From Coralloluteibacterium thermophilum (lineage in GTDB: Bacteria; Pseudomonadota; Gammaproteobacteria; Xanthomonadales; Xanthomonadaceae), in assembly GCF_042654365.1 (NCBI RefSeq), contig NZ_JBHSGG010000030.1, forward strand, positions 30,469-94,468: a stretch of DNA of 64,000 bases, read 5' to 3'. The position numbers and the translations under genes are program-made. Numbering within the stretch: position 1 is the stretch's first letter; each line of letters begins with the position of its first letter. Below are positions 46,555-55,720 of the stretch, piece after piece. The notes under the pieces were generated by a model. The model had not been told where the DNA came from. It was given only the letters and a program-made list of their open reading frames with translations, and ran no database searches.

Positions 46555-48708
46555 ATGCACCCGCCCGAGCTCCGCCTGTCGCGCTCCTTCCTGGTCCTGG
46601 CGCCGGCGTTCTTCGCGCTCGGCGGACTCGCCGCGGCCTTCGCGCTCCTGGTCTTCCTGCTGGGCGGCGAGAGCGCCACGCTGTGGCTGGGCAATCCGCT
46701 GGCCATCGGCCTGGCGCTGCGCCTGCACCGCCGGGCCGCCATCGTCGCGGTGGCCTCGGTCGGCCTCGGCGAACTGGCGGCCGGCCTCGCGTTCGGGCTC
46801 GGCCTGCCCACGGCGCTCCCGCTGGCGGCGGTGAACCTGATGCAGGTGGTGGCGGGCCTGTGGGTGCTGCGCCGCCTCGGCATCGTGCCCGGACGGCTCC
46901 CGGACTTCGCCGGCTTCACCTGGACGCTGGGCCTGCTCGGCTTCGTGCTGCCCGCCCTCAACGCGGGCCTGCTGATCGGCATCCTCACGCTGGAGGGCGC
47001 ACCCGCCGAACGCTTCTTCACCTACTGGTCGTCCAACGCGGTGAGCATGCTGCTGGTGCTGCCGATGATGCTGGCCTGGCGCAGCGAGCCGGCGGACGTG
47101 GCGCGCGGCCGCGGCGAGCCGCTGGTCCTGGTCGCGCTGGCGATGGGGGTCGCCGCGCTGGCGACCGGCCTGTTCGGGCAGCCCTACGTGCTGGTGCTCC
47201 TCCCGCTGCTGCTGACCGCCTTCCGCACCGGCGTGTTCTGGACCGCCGCGGCCTGCGCGGCCTCGCTGGGGGTGGTGGTGGGCCTGCGCCTGGCCGGGTT
47301 GCAGGGCTGGCTGCACGCGGAACCCGGCTCGGCGCTGGGCGTCGGCGAGACGCATTTCTATGCGGCGGTGACCGTCCTCGTGCCGCTCTACGTCAGCCTG
47401 CTGCTCGCGCGCGCCCGCGCCGCCGAGGCGCACCGCAGGCAGGCCCAGCGCCAGCTGCGCTCGATCGCGGACAACCTGCCCGCGCTGGTCGCCTACGTGG
47501 ACGCGGACATGCGCTACCAGTTCGCCAACGCCCGCTACCGCGACTGGTACGGCCGCGAACCGTCCGACCTCATCGGCCGGACGCCCGCGGAGATCTTCGA
47601 GCCCGGCCTCGCCGCGGTGGTCGAGGACAGCCTGCGGCGCTGCCTGACCGGGGAGCGGGTGACGTCGGAACGGGCGCTGCCGAGCGGTCGCTTCGTGCAC
47701 GCGATCTACGAGCCCGACCTCGGCGACGGCACGGTCGCGGGCGCCTTCATCCTGGTCAACGACATCAGCGAGCGGCGCGCGATGGAGGAGGACCTCTTCC
47801 GCGAGAAGGAGCGTGCCGAGATCACCCTCAACTCCATCGGCGACGGCGTGGCCGTGGTGGACGCCGGCGGCCGCGTGCGCTCCCTCAATCCTGCCGCGCG
47901 CGCGCTGGCCGTCCGCGGCGACGAGGCGCTCGGGCGCGCGGTCGAGGACGTCCTGCCCCTGTACGACGCGCTGACCGGCGCGCCGGTGCCCAGCCCCCTG
48001 CGCGAGGCCATGCGCGCCAACCGCGCGGTCGAGCCGGGCGCCGACGTGGACCTGCTGCGGGGCGACGGCGTGCGCATGGCGGTGGACCACAGTGCGGCAC
48101 CGGTGCACGACCGCAGCGGCCGCGTGGTCGGCGGCGTGATGGTCTTCCACGACATCGGCGAGACGCGCGCCCTGCGCGAGCGCCTCGCGCACCTCGCCCG
48201 CCACGATCCGCTCACCGGCCTGCCCAACCGCACGGTGCTGACCGAGCGCCTCGCGCAGGCGCTCGCCCTGGCGCGGCGCAGCGAGCGCACGCTCGCGCTG
48301 ATGTTCCTCGACATGGACCGCTTCAAGGCGGTCAACGACGAACTCGGCCACGCCGCCGGCGATGCCCTGCTGGCACAGGTCGCCGCACGCCTGGTCGGGG
48401 CCGCGCGCCGCAGCGACACCGTCTGCCGACAGGGCGGCGACGAGTTCATCGTGCTGATGCCGGACGTGGACGGCCCGGACGGCGCGCGCGCCATGGCGCG
48501 CCGGCTGCTGGACGCCTGCGCCGAGCCCTATCTCGTCGAAGGGCATCGCCTGCACATCCTCTTCAGCATCGGCGTCGCCCTGTTCCCCGGGGACGGCGAG
48601 GACGCCGAGACCCTGATGCGCAACGCCGACACCGCGATGTACCGCGCCAAGCTGGACGGCGGCAGCCGCTACCGCCTGCACGACGCCACCCTGGACGCCG
48701 GTCAGTAG
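46555..48708 (+). CDS. MASE1-PAS-PAS-GGDEF diguanylate cyclase
   Basis: 717 residues. An N-terminal MASE1-type sensor has about eight membrane segments (1-290). Two PAS domains follow (about 300-410 with LRSIADNLPALVAYVDADMRYQF, and 425-535 with TLNSIGDGVAVVDAGGRVRSLN). The GGDEF domain has an intact active site Gly-Gly-Asp-Glu-Phe at 627-631 and an RxxD inhibitory site (Arg618-Asp621) five residues before it. An active, feedback-inhibited cyclic-di-GMP synthase is predicted; there is no EAL domain. TAGAAC ends six bases before the ATG and there is no ribosome-binding site (leaderless type). The stop overlaps the convergent reductase by 7 bases. Confidence 0.94.
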   Translation: MHPPELRLSRSFLVLAPAFFALGGLAAAFALLVFLLGGESATLWLGNPLAIGLALRLHRRAAIVAVASVGLGELAAGLAFGLGLPTALPLAAVNLMQVVAGLWVLRRLGIVPGRLPDFAGFTWTLGLLGFVLPALNAGLLIGILTLEGAPAERFFTYWSSNAVSMLLVLPMMLAWRSEPADVARGRGEPLVLVALAMGVAALATGLFGQPYVLVLLPLLLTAFRTGVFWTAAACAASLGVVVGLRLAGLQGWLHAEPGSALGVGETHFYAAVTVLVPLYVSLLLARARAAEAHRRQAQRQLRSIADNLPALVAYVDADMRYQFANARYRDWYGREPSDLIGRTPAEIFEPGLAAVVEDSLRRCLTGERVTSERALPSGRFVHAIYEPDLGDGTVAGAFILVNDISERRAMEEDLFREKERAEITLNSIGDGVAVVDAGGRVRSLNPAARALAVRGDEALGRAVEDVLPLYDALTGAPVPSPLREAMRANRAVEPGADVDLLRGDGVRMAVDHSAAPVHDRSGRVVGGVMVFHDIGETRALRERLAHLARHDPLTGLPNRTVLTERLAQALALARRSERTLALMFLDMDRFKAVNDELGHAAGDALLAQVAARLVGAARRSDTVCRQGGDEFIVLMPDVDGPDGARAMARRLLDACAEPYLVEGHRLHILFSIGVALFPGDGEDAETLMRNADTAMYRAKLDGGSRYRLHDATLDAGQ

Positions 48709-50318
48709 ACGTCGCGCCGGTAGCGCCCTTCCTCCACGAGCGCGTCCACGCGCGCCTCGCCGAGGGCCTCGCGCAGCACCGCATCGACCGCGGGCGCCAT
48801 GCCCTGCAGGCTGCCGCAGACGTAGACCGCCGCGCCGTCGTCGATCCAGGCGCGCAGCGGGTCGGCCGCGGCCGCCAGGAGGTCCTGCACGTAGACGCGC
48901 CCGGGCGGATCGCGCGAGAACGCCAGGTCCAGCCGCGCGAGCAGGCCGTCGGCCTCCCAGGCGGCCAGCTCCTCGCCGAAGAAGCGGTCGTGGGCGCGGC
49001 TGCGCTCGCCGAACAGCAGCCAGTTGCGCCGGGCGCCGGCCAGCGCCCGCGCCTTGAGATGCGCGCGCAGCCCGGCGATGCCGGTGCCGTTGCCGACCAG
49101 GATCAGCGGCCGCGCGGGATCGGGCGGATGGAAGCCGCGATTGCTGCGGATGCGCAGCGCGATGGCCTCGCCCGGCGCGGCGTGGGCCGTGAGCCAGCCG
49201 CTGCCCAGGCCGAGCGCGCCGGCGGCGTCGCGCTGCTGGCGGACCACGAGTTCCAGCGCGCCGTCGCCGGGGACGGAGGCGATCGAGTACTCGCGATGCG
49301 GCAGCCGGGGCAGGCGCGCGACGTAGGCCGGCGCCGGTTCGCCCGCCAGCGCGGGCAGGTGTTCGCGTTCGGCCAGGACCTGCGCGAGCGGCTGCCGCTG
49401 CCCGTCGCACTCGATCTCCTCGTCGCCGTCCCAGCCCCGCGCGGCGAGCAGGGCGGCGACCCGCGCAGGCGCATGCCGCGGGCCCACCTCGGCGATGTCG
49501 CCGGCCTCCCAGGCCGGCAGCGGCGCCGCGTCCGGACGCAGCGCCAGATGGAAGGCCGGCGCGCCGGCGCTGCCGGGGTTGAGCAGGCGACGCGCATGCA
49601 GCCGCCAGCGCGCGTAGCGCGGCGGCTCCCAGTCCGGCAGGTGGGTGCCGGCGAGCTGGCCCAGGTGGTGCAGCCAGTGGCGCAGCGCGCCGGGATCGGC
49701 GTTGTCGACCTCGACCGTGTCGAACAGCGGCTGCGCGCCGTTGTGGCGCAGCCAGCTCTCCAGCCGGCGCCCGAAGCCGCAGAACGCGGCGTACTCGCTG
49801 TCGCCGAGCGACAGCAGGCCGTAGCGTAGGTGCGGCAGCGGCCGCGCATGGGCGAGCACCTCGCGCACGAAGCGCAGCGCGCCGTCGGGCGCGTCGCCCT
49901 CGCCGGTGGTGGACACGACGAACAGGGCCCGCGCCGGCGCCGCCTCCGGCGCGAACGCGGACAGCGGCAGCACGCGCGCGGGGACACCGGCACCGGCCAG
50001 CGCCTCGGCGCTGCGCCATGCCAGTTCGTCGGCGAAGCCGGTCTGGCTGGCGACGTAGATCGGCAGGGCATCCGCGTCGGATGCGCCCGCCGGCGTCCGC
50101 ATCCGCCGCGTGCGGCGGCGCCAGCCGACCTGCACCGCGACCGCGCCGACGTAGGCCGCCAGCACCGTGCCGGCCAGAAGCCAGTCGCGCGCGGCCACGT
50201 CCGGCAGGCGCCACAGCGCCTCGCCCTGGAGGCGCGCGAGCGCCAGCGCCATGACCAGCAGCAGCCCCAGCGCGAGGCCGTTGCCGAGCACCGCCCGCAT
50301 GCGCTGCGCCTGGCTCAT
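48702..50318 (-). CDS. Membrane-anchored flavodoxin/FAD-NAD(P) reductase (CysJ-like)
   Basis: 538 residues. Two N-terminal membrane helices (about 10-30 and 43-60) come first. A flavodoxin domain follows (YVASQTGFADELAWRSAEAL, VVSTTGEGDAPDGALRF, about 85-220). The FAD/NAD(P)H oxidoreductase half has REYSIASVP, GTGIAGLRAHL and the C-terminal GRYRRDVY tyrosine (about 245-538). It resembles the sulfite reductase flavoprotein but is anchored in the inner membrane and has no CysI partner. It is the last gene of the iron operon, overlapping apbE by four bases (ATGA). Likely it passes electrons from NAD(P)H to the PepSY membrane protein. Confidence 0.87.
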   Translation of the reverse strand: MSQAQRMRAVLGNGLALGLLLVMALALARLQGEALWRLPDVAARDWLLAGTVLAAYVGAVAVQVGWRRRTRRMRTPAGASDADALPIYVASQTGFADELAWRSAEALAGAGVPARVLPLSAFAPEAAPARALFVVSTTGEGDAPDGALRFVREVLAHARPLPHLRYGLLSLGDSEYAAFCGFGRRLESWLRHNGAQPLFDTVEVDNADPGALRHWLHHLGQLAGTHLPDWEPPRYARWRLHARRLLNPGSAGAPAFHLALRPDAAPLPAWEAGDIAEVGPRHAPARVAALLAARGWDGDEEIECDGQRQPLAQVLAEREHLPALAGEPAPAYVARLPRLPHREYSIASVPGDGALELVVRQQRDAAGALGLGSGWLTAHAAPGEAIALRIRSNRGFHPPDPARPLILVGNGTGIAGLRAHLKARALAGARRNWLLFGERSRAHDRFFGEELAAWEADGLLARLDLAFSRDPPGRVYVQDLLAAAADPLRAWIDDGAAVYVCGSLQGMAPAVDAVLREALGEARVDALVEEGRYRRDVY

Positions 50319-51343
50319 CGGGCCAGCGCGCGGCGGAACTGCGGGGTCGTCCGCACCCGGAAACCGTCGCCGCGCCGCTCGACCAGCAGGGCGGCGAGCC
50401 CCTGGCGGCGCGCCCAGCGCCATCCGGCGCGCGGCCCGAGCACCATGATCGCCGCGGCCTGCGCGTCGGCATGCATGGCTTCGGCATCGAGGACGGTCAC
50501 CGCGGCGAGCCCGTGGGCGACGGGCTCGCCGGTGCGCGGGTCCAGCGTATGCCCGTAGCGGCGGCCGGCGTGCTCGAAGTAGGCCCGGTAGTCGCCGGAA
50601 CTGCCCGCGGCCGCGTCGCGCAGCGCGACGACCGCGGCCCGGCGACCCTCGACGCCGTGCGCGTCGGGCGGCAGCTCGACCGCGATGCGCCACGGGCTGC
50701 CGTCGGGCTTGCTGCCGCGCGCGCGGAACTCGCCGCCGATCTCCACCAGCGAGGCGGTCGCGCCGAGCGCGGCGAGCCGTGCGCCCGCGCGGTCCGCGGC
50801 GAAGCCCGGGACCAGTGCGTTGACGTCCAGCAGCAGCCCGCCCGGCTGGGTGGCGCCGCCGGTGGCGGGATCGAAGTCCAGCCGTTGCCAGCCGACCCGC
50901 GCCCGCGCCCCGGCGAGCGCCTCAGCGGACGGCGGCGCGGTGCGCGGGGCGCCGGTGCCGAAGCCCCAGGCCTCGGTGAGCGCGCCCACGGTCGGATCGA
51001 AGGCGCCGCCCGTGGCCTCGGCCAGCGCCAGCGCGTAGGCGAGCACGTCGGACAGCGGCGCGGGCAGGGCATGGCGGCTGCCGGCGGGCGCGGCGTTGAA
51101 GCGCGCGAGGTCGGAGTCCGGCTCCCAGGCGCTCATCTGCGCCACGATGGCGGCGAATTCCGCCTCGACCGCGCCGCGCAGGGTGTCGTCGTCCACGTCC
51201 GCCGGGGCGACGACCTGCACCGACCAGGTCGTGCCCATGCTCTCGCCCGCGAAGGCGCGCACGCGCTCGCCGGCGCCGGCCACGGATGCGGCGAGCGCCA
51301 GCGCCGCGAACAGCCAGGCGCGCAGGGCGTGGAGCGGACGCAT
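50315..51343 (-). CDS. apbE: FAD:protein FMN transferase ApbE
   Basis: 342 residues with a signal peptide (LRAWLFAALALAASVAGA). SMGTTWSVQV, EPDSDLARFNA, GGAFDPTVGALTEAWGF, GGLLLDVNALVPGFAADRAG, EIGGEFRARG, HTLDPRTGEPV and the metal-site AMHADAQAAAIMVLG are the ApbE blocks. It uses FAD to attach FMN to a Thr in a (S/T)GAT-type motif of periplasmic proteins. A fitting target is two genes upstream (DUF2271, DGVTGAT). It is 3 bases after the DUF4198 stop. Confidence 0.94.
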   Translation of the reverse strand: MRPLHALRAWLFAALALAASVAGAGERVRAFAGESMGTTWSVQVVAPADVDDDTLRGAVEAEFAAIVAQMSAWEPDSDLARFNAAPAGSRHALPAPLSDVLAYALALAEATGGAFDPTVGALTEAWGFGTGAPRTAPPSAEALAGARARVGWQRLDFDPATGGATQPGGLLLDVNALVPGFAADRAGARLAALGATASLVEIGGEFRARGSKPDGSPWRIAVELPPDAHGVEGRRAAVVALRDAAAGSSGDYRAYFEHAGRRYGHTLDPRTGEPVAHGLAAVTVLDAEAMHADAQAAAIMVLGPRAGWRWARRQGLAALLVERRGDGFRVRTTPQFRRALAR

Positions 51344-51346
51344 CGC

Positions 51347-52150
51347 TTACTGCGGCAGGACCTCGAGGGTCGCGGTATAGGTCGCGCGACGCTTGCCGGC
51401 GCGCGGATGGCGCGTGCGCTCGTCCTCCACCGCGGCCTCCAGCCAGTACATGCCGGGTGCGTCCCAGGTGATGGCGAAGCGGCCCTCGGCGTCGGTGGTG
51501 AGCGTGGTCTCGTTCTGCGCGTCGCGGTAGCGCGTGCCGCCGGGCACCACCTCGACCTCGACGCCGGCCGCGGGCGCGCCATCGAGCAGCAGGGCGAAGG
51601 TCGCCTCCTCGCCCGCGAACAGGTCGTTCGGGTGGGTCACCGGCACCAGCTCCAGGCCGTTGCCGCCGGGCGCCAGCGCGCCGGTGCTGGGCGAACCGGC
51701 GGTCACGAAGCTCTCGATGCGCACGACGGTCTCGCTGATCTGGACGTCGGTCGCGTCCGCCGGCAGCTCGGCCTCCAGCCGATCGGCGCTCCCGCGCCAG
51801 CGCCGGCGCTCGCCGCCCTGCTGGTAGCTGGCGAACATGCCGTCGTTGACGATGGCCAGACGATAGGTGCCCGACTGCTGCAGGTGCAGGTCGAACACGC
51901 TGCGGTACTTGCCGGTGAAGGGGTTCTCGGCCTCGACGCGGCTGCCGTCCGGCGCGGTGATGGCGAGGCCGTCCAGGCGCAGCGGCACGTGGTTGAAGTA
52001 GAACAGGTCGTTGGAGACCGCCGCGTCCACGGTGATCCACTGGTCGTTGGCGAGCACGGTGGCGGAAGGCTTGATCCACAGCTTGTGGGCCTGCGCGGCC
52101 ATGGGCAGGGCGGCGGCGAGGGCCACGGCGAGGGCGAGCGTGCGCTTCAT
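51347..52150 (-). CDS. DUF4198 exported protein
   Basis: 267 residues with a signal peptide (MKRTLALAVALAAALPMAAQA) and the DUF4198 start HKLWIKPSATVLANDQWITVDAAVSNDLFYFNHVPL, then two Ig-like segments ending GRFAITWDAPGMYWLEAAV. The His directly after cleavage could serve as a metal ligand. DUF4198 proteins often accompany metal uptake. AAGGAGA precedes the ATG. It is the fourth gene of the operon, 26 bases after DUF2271. Confidence 0.9.
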   Translation of the reverse strand: MKRTLALAVALAAALPMAAQAHKLWIKPSATVLANDQWITVDAAVSNDLFYFNHVPLRLDGLAITAPDGSRVEAENPFTGKYRSVFDLHLQQSGTYRLAIVNDGMFASYQQGGERRRWRGSADRLEAELPADATDVQISETVVRIESFVTAGSPSTGALAPGGNGLELVPVTHPNDLFAGEEATFALLLDGAPAAGVEVEVVPGGTRYRDAQNETTLTTDAEGRFAITWDAPGMYWLEAAVEDERTRHPRAGKRRATYTATLEVLPQ

Positions 52151-52176
52151 GGGCGTCTCCTTGGGAATCGACGAAG

Positions 52177-52686
52177 TCAGGGGGTCAGTTCGAGCGCGAT
52201 GGCGCCGAGTTCGCTCTCGCCCTGCACGGCGAGGGTCTCGGGCGCCTTGGGCGGCCAGGCGAAGGGCAGGCGCAGCAGTTCGCGCCCGCCGACCTCGCGC
52301 GCCGCCTCGACGACGAGGGTGTAGTCGCCCGGCGCCAGCCCCGCGAGCGGGCCGGAGGCGTCGCTGAAGCTCAGGCGGTGCGTGCCCACCGGGCGGGTCG
52401 CGCCGGTGACGCCGTCGACCGGCAGCTCCAGCGAGCGGCCGCTGCGCCGCCACCACTGGCGCATGTCCTTGAGCCACTTCTCGCCTTCGCGGTTGGCCAT
52501 CCTGGTGTCGTACCAGACAGCGAGGTTGGTGACCTCGGCGGGCGTGGCGCCCTCGATCCAGATCGCCACGTAGGGACGGTGGTACTCGGCGACGTTGAGC
52601 CGCGGGATCTCGATGCTCAGGTTCATCTCGGCGGCGAGGGCCGGCGTCGCGAACAGGCCGCAGAGCAGGGCGAGGGCGGTGCGCAT
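52177..52686 (-). CDS. DUF2271 periplasmic protein with FMN-attachment motif
   Basis: 169 residues with a signal peptide (LALLCGLFATPALA). The body matches DUF2271: EIPRLNVAEYHRPYVAIWIEGATP and WYDTRMANREGEKWLKDMRQWWRRSG. Residues 91-97 are Asp-Gly-Val-Thr-Gly-Ala-Thr, the consensus recognised by ApbE, with Thr97 the expected FMN acceptor. With apbE in the same operon, this is predicted to be a covalently flavinylated electron carrier in the periplasm. It is 10 bases after the PepSY gene. Confidence 0.88.
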   Translation of the reverse strand: MRTALALLCGLFATPALAAEMNLSIEIPRLNVAEYHRPYVAIWIEGATPAEVTNLAVWYDTRMANREGEKWLKDMRQWWRRSGRSLELPVDGVTGATRPVGTHRLSFSDASGPLAGLAPGDYTLVVEAAREVGGRELLRLPFAWPPKAPETLAVQGESELGAIALELTP

Positions 52687-52696
52687 GGGTCGATTC

Positions 52697-53329
52697 CTAA
52701 TGGATGAAGAGCAGGGCGAGGAGGACGGGCACCAGCAGGCCGAGGCCCACGGTCGGCCAGGTCATCGCCCGCTTGCCGCCGTGCAGTTGCAGCAGCACCA
52801 GGCCGGTGATGCAGAACACCAGGCAGGCGACCGCGAACACGTCGATGAACCAGCTCCAGGCGGCGCCGGCGTTGCGGCCCTTGTGGAGGTCGTTGAGGTA
52901 GGCGATCCAGCCGCGGTCGGTGCGCTCGTACTCGACGTCGCCGCTGGCCAGGTCGACGCTCAACCAGGCGTCGCCGCCGGGGCGCGGCAGCGACAGGTAG
53001 ATCTCGTCGTCGCTCCATTCCGCGTCGCGCGCGCCGGCGCGCACGTCGAGCGCATCGGCGAGCCAGGCACGCAGGTCGGGCGGCAAGGGCGCCTCGGCGC
53101 CGGCGTCCGCGGCCGCCGCCTCGAGCGCGGCCCGCAGCGGCTCCGGCAGGACCGCGCTGCGGGTGACCACCTCGGGCGTGGCCTCGATGCGCGAGGCGTG
53201 GTTGAGCGTGATCCCCGTGACCGCGAACAGCAGCATGCCGACCAGGCACAGCGCCGAGCTGATCCAGTGCCACTGGTGCAGGGTCTTGAGCCAGTAGGCC
53301 CGGCGCTGCGGGTTGGGGGCGCTCGGCAT
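52697..53329 (-). CDS. PepSY-associated membrane protein
   Basis: 210 residues. An N-terminal KTLHQWHWISSALCLVGMLLFAVTGITLNH is the PepSY-TM helix with three His. A periplasmic PepSY-like part follows (about 60-145, WLSVDLASGDVEYERTDRGWIAYLNDLHKG), then membrane helices WSWFIDVFAVACLVFCITGLVLLQLHGGKR and a C-terminal one. The helix-embedded His are suited to bind haem. Such proteins are proposed to carry electrons across the inner membrane in ferric reduction. The start at 53329 has a weak ribosome-binding site; a TTG at 53374 is an alternative. Confidence 0.87.
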   Translation of the reverse strand: MPSAPNPQRRAYWLKTLHQWHWISSALCLVGMLLFAVTGITLNHASRIEATPEVVTRSAVLPEPLRAALEAAAADAGAEAPLPPDLRAWLADALDVRAGARDAEWSDDEIYLSLPRPGGDAWLSVDLASGDVEYERTDRGWIAYLNDLHKGRNAGAAWSWFIDVFAVACLVFCITGLVLLQLHGGKRAMTWPTVGLGLLVPVLLALLFIH

Positions 53330-53414
53330 GGAGTACGGCCGGTTCCTGATGAGGCGGGAGGGTCGGAGGCTCAACGCCGCGCGCGCGGGAATCCGTCGGC
53401 GCCCCCGGTTGCGG

Positions 53415-55574
53415 TCAGAAGCCCACGTTGAGCGAGACCCAGAGCCTGCGGCCGTCCTCGTTGTTGATGTGCGTGTTGGCGTAGGCGACGGTGCCCGCGG
53501 CGTCGCTGACGTAGGGCAGGTAGCGCACGAAGTCCTTGTCGAAGAGGTTGTAGATCGCGGCGTTCACGCTGACGTTCTCGCTGGCGCGCCAGGTGCCGCC
53601 GAGATGCCAGACGGTATAGGGCTTGTAGTCGCCGAGCTGGTCCTGCGCCGGGCCTTCGCCGCGGTAGCGCGCGCTGCGGTACTGGCCGCGCAGGTAGAGG
53701 TCGACGGCGTCGGTCACCTGCCACTGCAGCGCGCTGTTGAGCATGTGGCGCGGCGTGTTGAGGAGCGGCTGCCCGGCGGCGGCGCCGCTCTTCTGCTCGC
53801 TGTCGGTGAAGGTGTAGTTGGTCACCAGCGCCCAGGCCGGCGACAGCGGCAGGCGCAGGCTGGCCTCGGCACCGCGGGTCACCGCCTCGTCGATGTTGAC
53901 GCTCTGGCCGAAGGTCGCGGCGTTGGGCCAGTAGCCCACGTCGACGCAGCCCGCCGTGGGGTAGCCGCCCGCCTCGTACTCCGCGCGGCTGAGCCCGAAG
54001 GTGCAGTTGGCCACGGGCACGCCGGTGGCGATCTTGTCCTTGAACTCGTTGTTGAACAGGCTGAGGCTGGCGTTGATGCCGGTGTCGCCCGCGTAGTAGG
54101 CGCCGATCTCGGTGGTGGTCGTGATCTCCGGCTGCAGGGTCGGCGTGCCCAGCAGGGGCAGGCGGCCCTGCTGGCCGAAACCGTTGATGCCCGGGGTGAG
54201 CTGTTCCACGCGCGGGGTCTTGTAGCCGCGGCTGACGCCGCCCTTGAGCACCCAGTTGGGGCTGGCGTTCCAGACCAGGTAGGCGCGCGGGCTGGTCTGC
54301 CCGCCGAACACGCTGTGGTCGTCGCGGCGGGCGCCGAGGGTCAGCTTCAGGTCGTCGGCGAGGCTCCACTCGTCCTCGACGAACAGGGCCCACTGGCGGA
54401 AGTCGAACGGATCCGAGACGACGCCGTCCACCAGTTCGGCCTTCCACCACTGGCCGCCGACGCTCAGCATGTGCGCGCCGAACGAGGTCACCAGCTTGGT
54501 GTCGAACACCAGGTTCTCGTTCTCGAGCCTGCGCGGGCCGCCGGCCCCGGCGACGCCGGGCGGGATCAGGCGGCCGATGGTCTCGGTGGTGCTGCGCGCG
54601 AGGCTGCTCTCGAGGGTGCCGAAGCCGAAGCGGGCGTCCCACGCCAGGATCGCCTGGTCGCGGTTGTAGCGCTGGGTCTCGGCGTAGCCGCCGGCACCGA
54701 GGGTGCCCATCTGTCCGTCGGAGTTGTCGTAGGTCTGGCGGTTGCGGTTGGCCTCGAGCCAGAGGTCGTGGTCGGGCGACGGCGTCAGGCTGAGGCGGGC
54801 GCCGAGGCTGAAGTTGTCGTAGGCGACCGGGTTCGCGCCCATCCACGGCACGATCTCCTCGCCGTCGAGGTCGCCGTAGGCGATCGCGGTGGCGTCGCGC
54901 TCGTGCACCGAACCGTAGACCGCGAGCCCGAGCACGTCGCGGGCCAGCGGCCCGTTGAGGTAGAAGTTGCCGCCGCGGCTGTCGCCGAAGCGGCTGTCGT
55001 CCTGGAGGGTCGTCTCCAGCATCACGTTGCCGCGCCACGCGTCGCCGACCTTGCGGGTGATGATGTTGACCACGCCGCCCATCGCGTCGGAACCGTAGAG
55101 CGTGGACATCGGGCCGCGGATGATCTCGATGCGCTCGATCGCCGACAGCGGCGGGATGAAGTTGTTCTGGGTGCCGTCGAAGCCGTTCGGCGCGACGTTG
55201 CCGGAGACGTTCTGGCGACGGCCGTCGATCAGGATCAGGGTGTACTGCGCGGGCATGCCGCGGATCGAGATGCTGGGAGCGCCGGTCTTGTCCACCGCGT
55301 CGCCGATGTCGATGCCCTCGACGTCCGCCAGCGCCTCCGCGATGCCGTGGAAGGGCTTGTTCTCCAGGTCCTCGCGGGTGATGACGCTGATGCTCGCCGG
55401 CGCCTCGCGGATCATCTGCTCGAAGCCCGAGGCCGTCACCACGACCTGGTCCAGCGTCCGCGGCGCCGCCGCCGGATTCGGCTCGGCCAGCGCCGGTGCG
55501 GCGGCCAGGGCGAGTGCGAGGAGCGACAGGCGCGGGGCGGTCGCGGCACGCGTGCCGCGGAGCGGGAGGGACAT
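53415..55574 (-). CDS. TonB-dependent outer membrane receptor (ferric siderophore type)
   Basis: 719 residues. A signal peptide (about 30 residues) leads to a TonB box-like TLDQVVVTASG, a plug domain (about 40-165, with SISIRGMPAQYTLILIDGRRQN and IERIEIIRGPMSTLYGSDAMGGVVNIIT) and a 22-strand barrel ending in SLNVGF with terminal Phe. It resembles FepA/IrgA-type receptors for catecholate siderophores. It stands first in the minus-strand iron operon, behind a promoter overlapped by a Fur-box-like sequence. Substrate is not proven. Confidence 0.93.
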   Translation of the reverse strand: MSLPLRGTRAATAPRLSLLALALAAAPALAEPNPAAAPRTLDQVVVTASGFEQMIREAPASISVITREDLENKPFHGIAEALADVEGIDIGDAVDKTGAPSISIRGMPAQYTLILIDGRRQNVSGNVAPNGFDGTQNNFIPPLSAIERIEIIRGPMSTLYGSDAMGGVVNIITRKVGDAWRGNVMLETTLQDDSRFGDSRGGNFYLNGPLARDVLGLAVYGSVHERDATAIAYGDLDGEEIVPWMGANPVAYDNFSLGARLSLTPSPDHDLWLEANRNRQTYDNSDGQMGTLGAGGYAETQRYNRDQAILAWDARFGFGTLESSLARSTTETIGRLIPPGVAGAGGPRRLENENLVFDTKLVTSFGAHMLSVGGQWWKAELVDGVVSDPFDFRQWALFVEDEWSLADDLKLTLGARRDDHSVFGGQTSPRAYLVWNASPNWVLKGGVSRGYKTPRVEQLTPGINGFGQQGRLPLLGTPTLQPEITTTTEIGAYYAGDTGINASLSLFNNEFKDKIATGVPVANCTFGLSRAEYEAGGYPTAGCVDVGYWPNAATFGQSVNIDEAVTRGAEASLRLPLSPAWALVTNYTFTDSEQKSGAAAGQPLLNTPRHMLNSALQWQVTDAVDLYLRGQYRSARYRGEGPAQDQLGDYKPYTVWHLGGTWRASENVSVNAAIYNLFDKDFVRYLPYVSDAAGTVAYANTHINNEDGRRLWVSLNVGF

Positions 55575-55637
55575 GGCGTGGTCCTTGGTGGTGGTGGAAC
55601 GCCGCCGCCGGACGCGGGCGGGGTGTCGAGGCCGCGA

Positions 55638-55666
55638 ACTATATTGAGAACGATTCGCATGCGCAA
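55638..55666 (-). promoter_or_regulatory. Fur-controlled promoter of the iron operon
   Basis: On the minus strand TTGCGC (55661-55666), a 17-base spacer and TATAGT (55638-55643). The spacer and -10 carry TTGAGAACGATTCGCAT (plus strand, 55644-55660), an imperfect dyad close to Fur boxes of the GAGAAnnATTC type. Binding of Fur-Fe2+ there would block the promoter. The start codon lies about 64 bases downstream. Confidence 0.7.
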
Positions 55667-55720
55667 GATCGTCACATGGCGCTGACCGACGCCCGGGACC
55701 CGCCGGCTATTCTTCACGCC

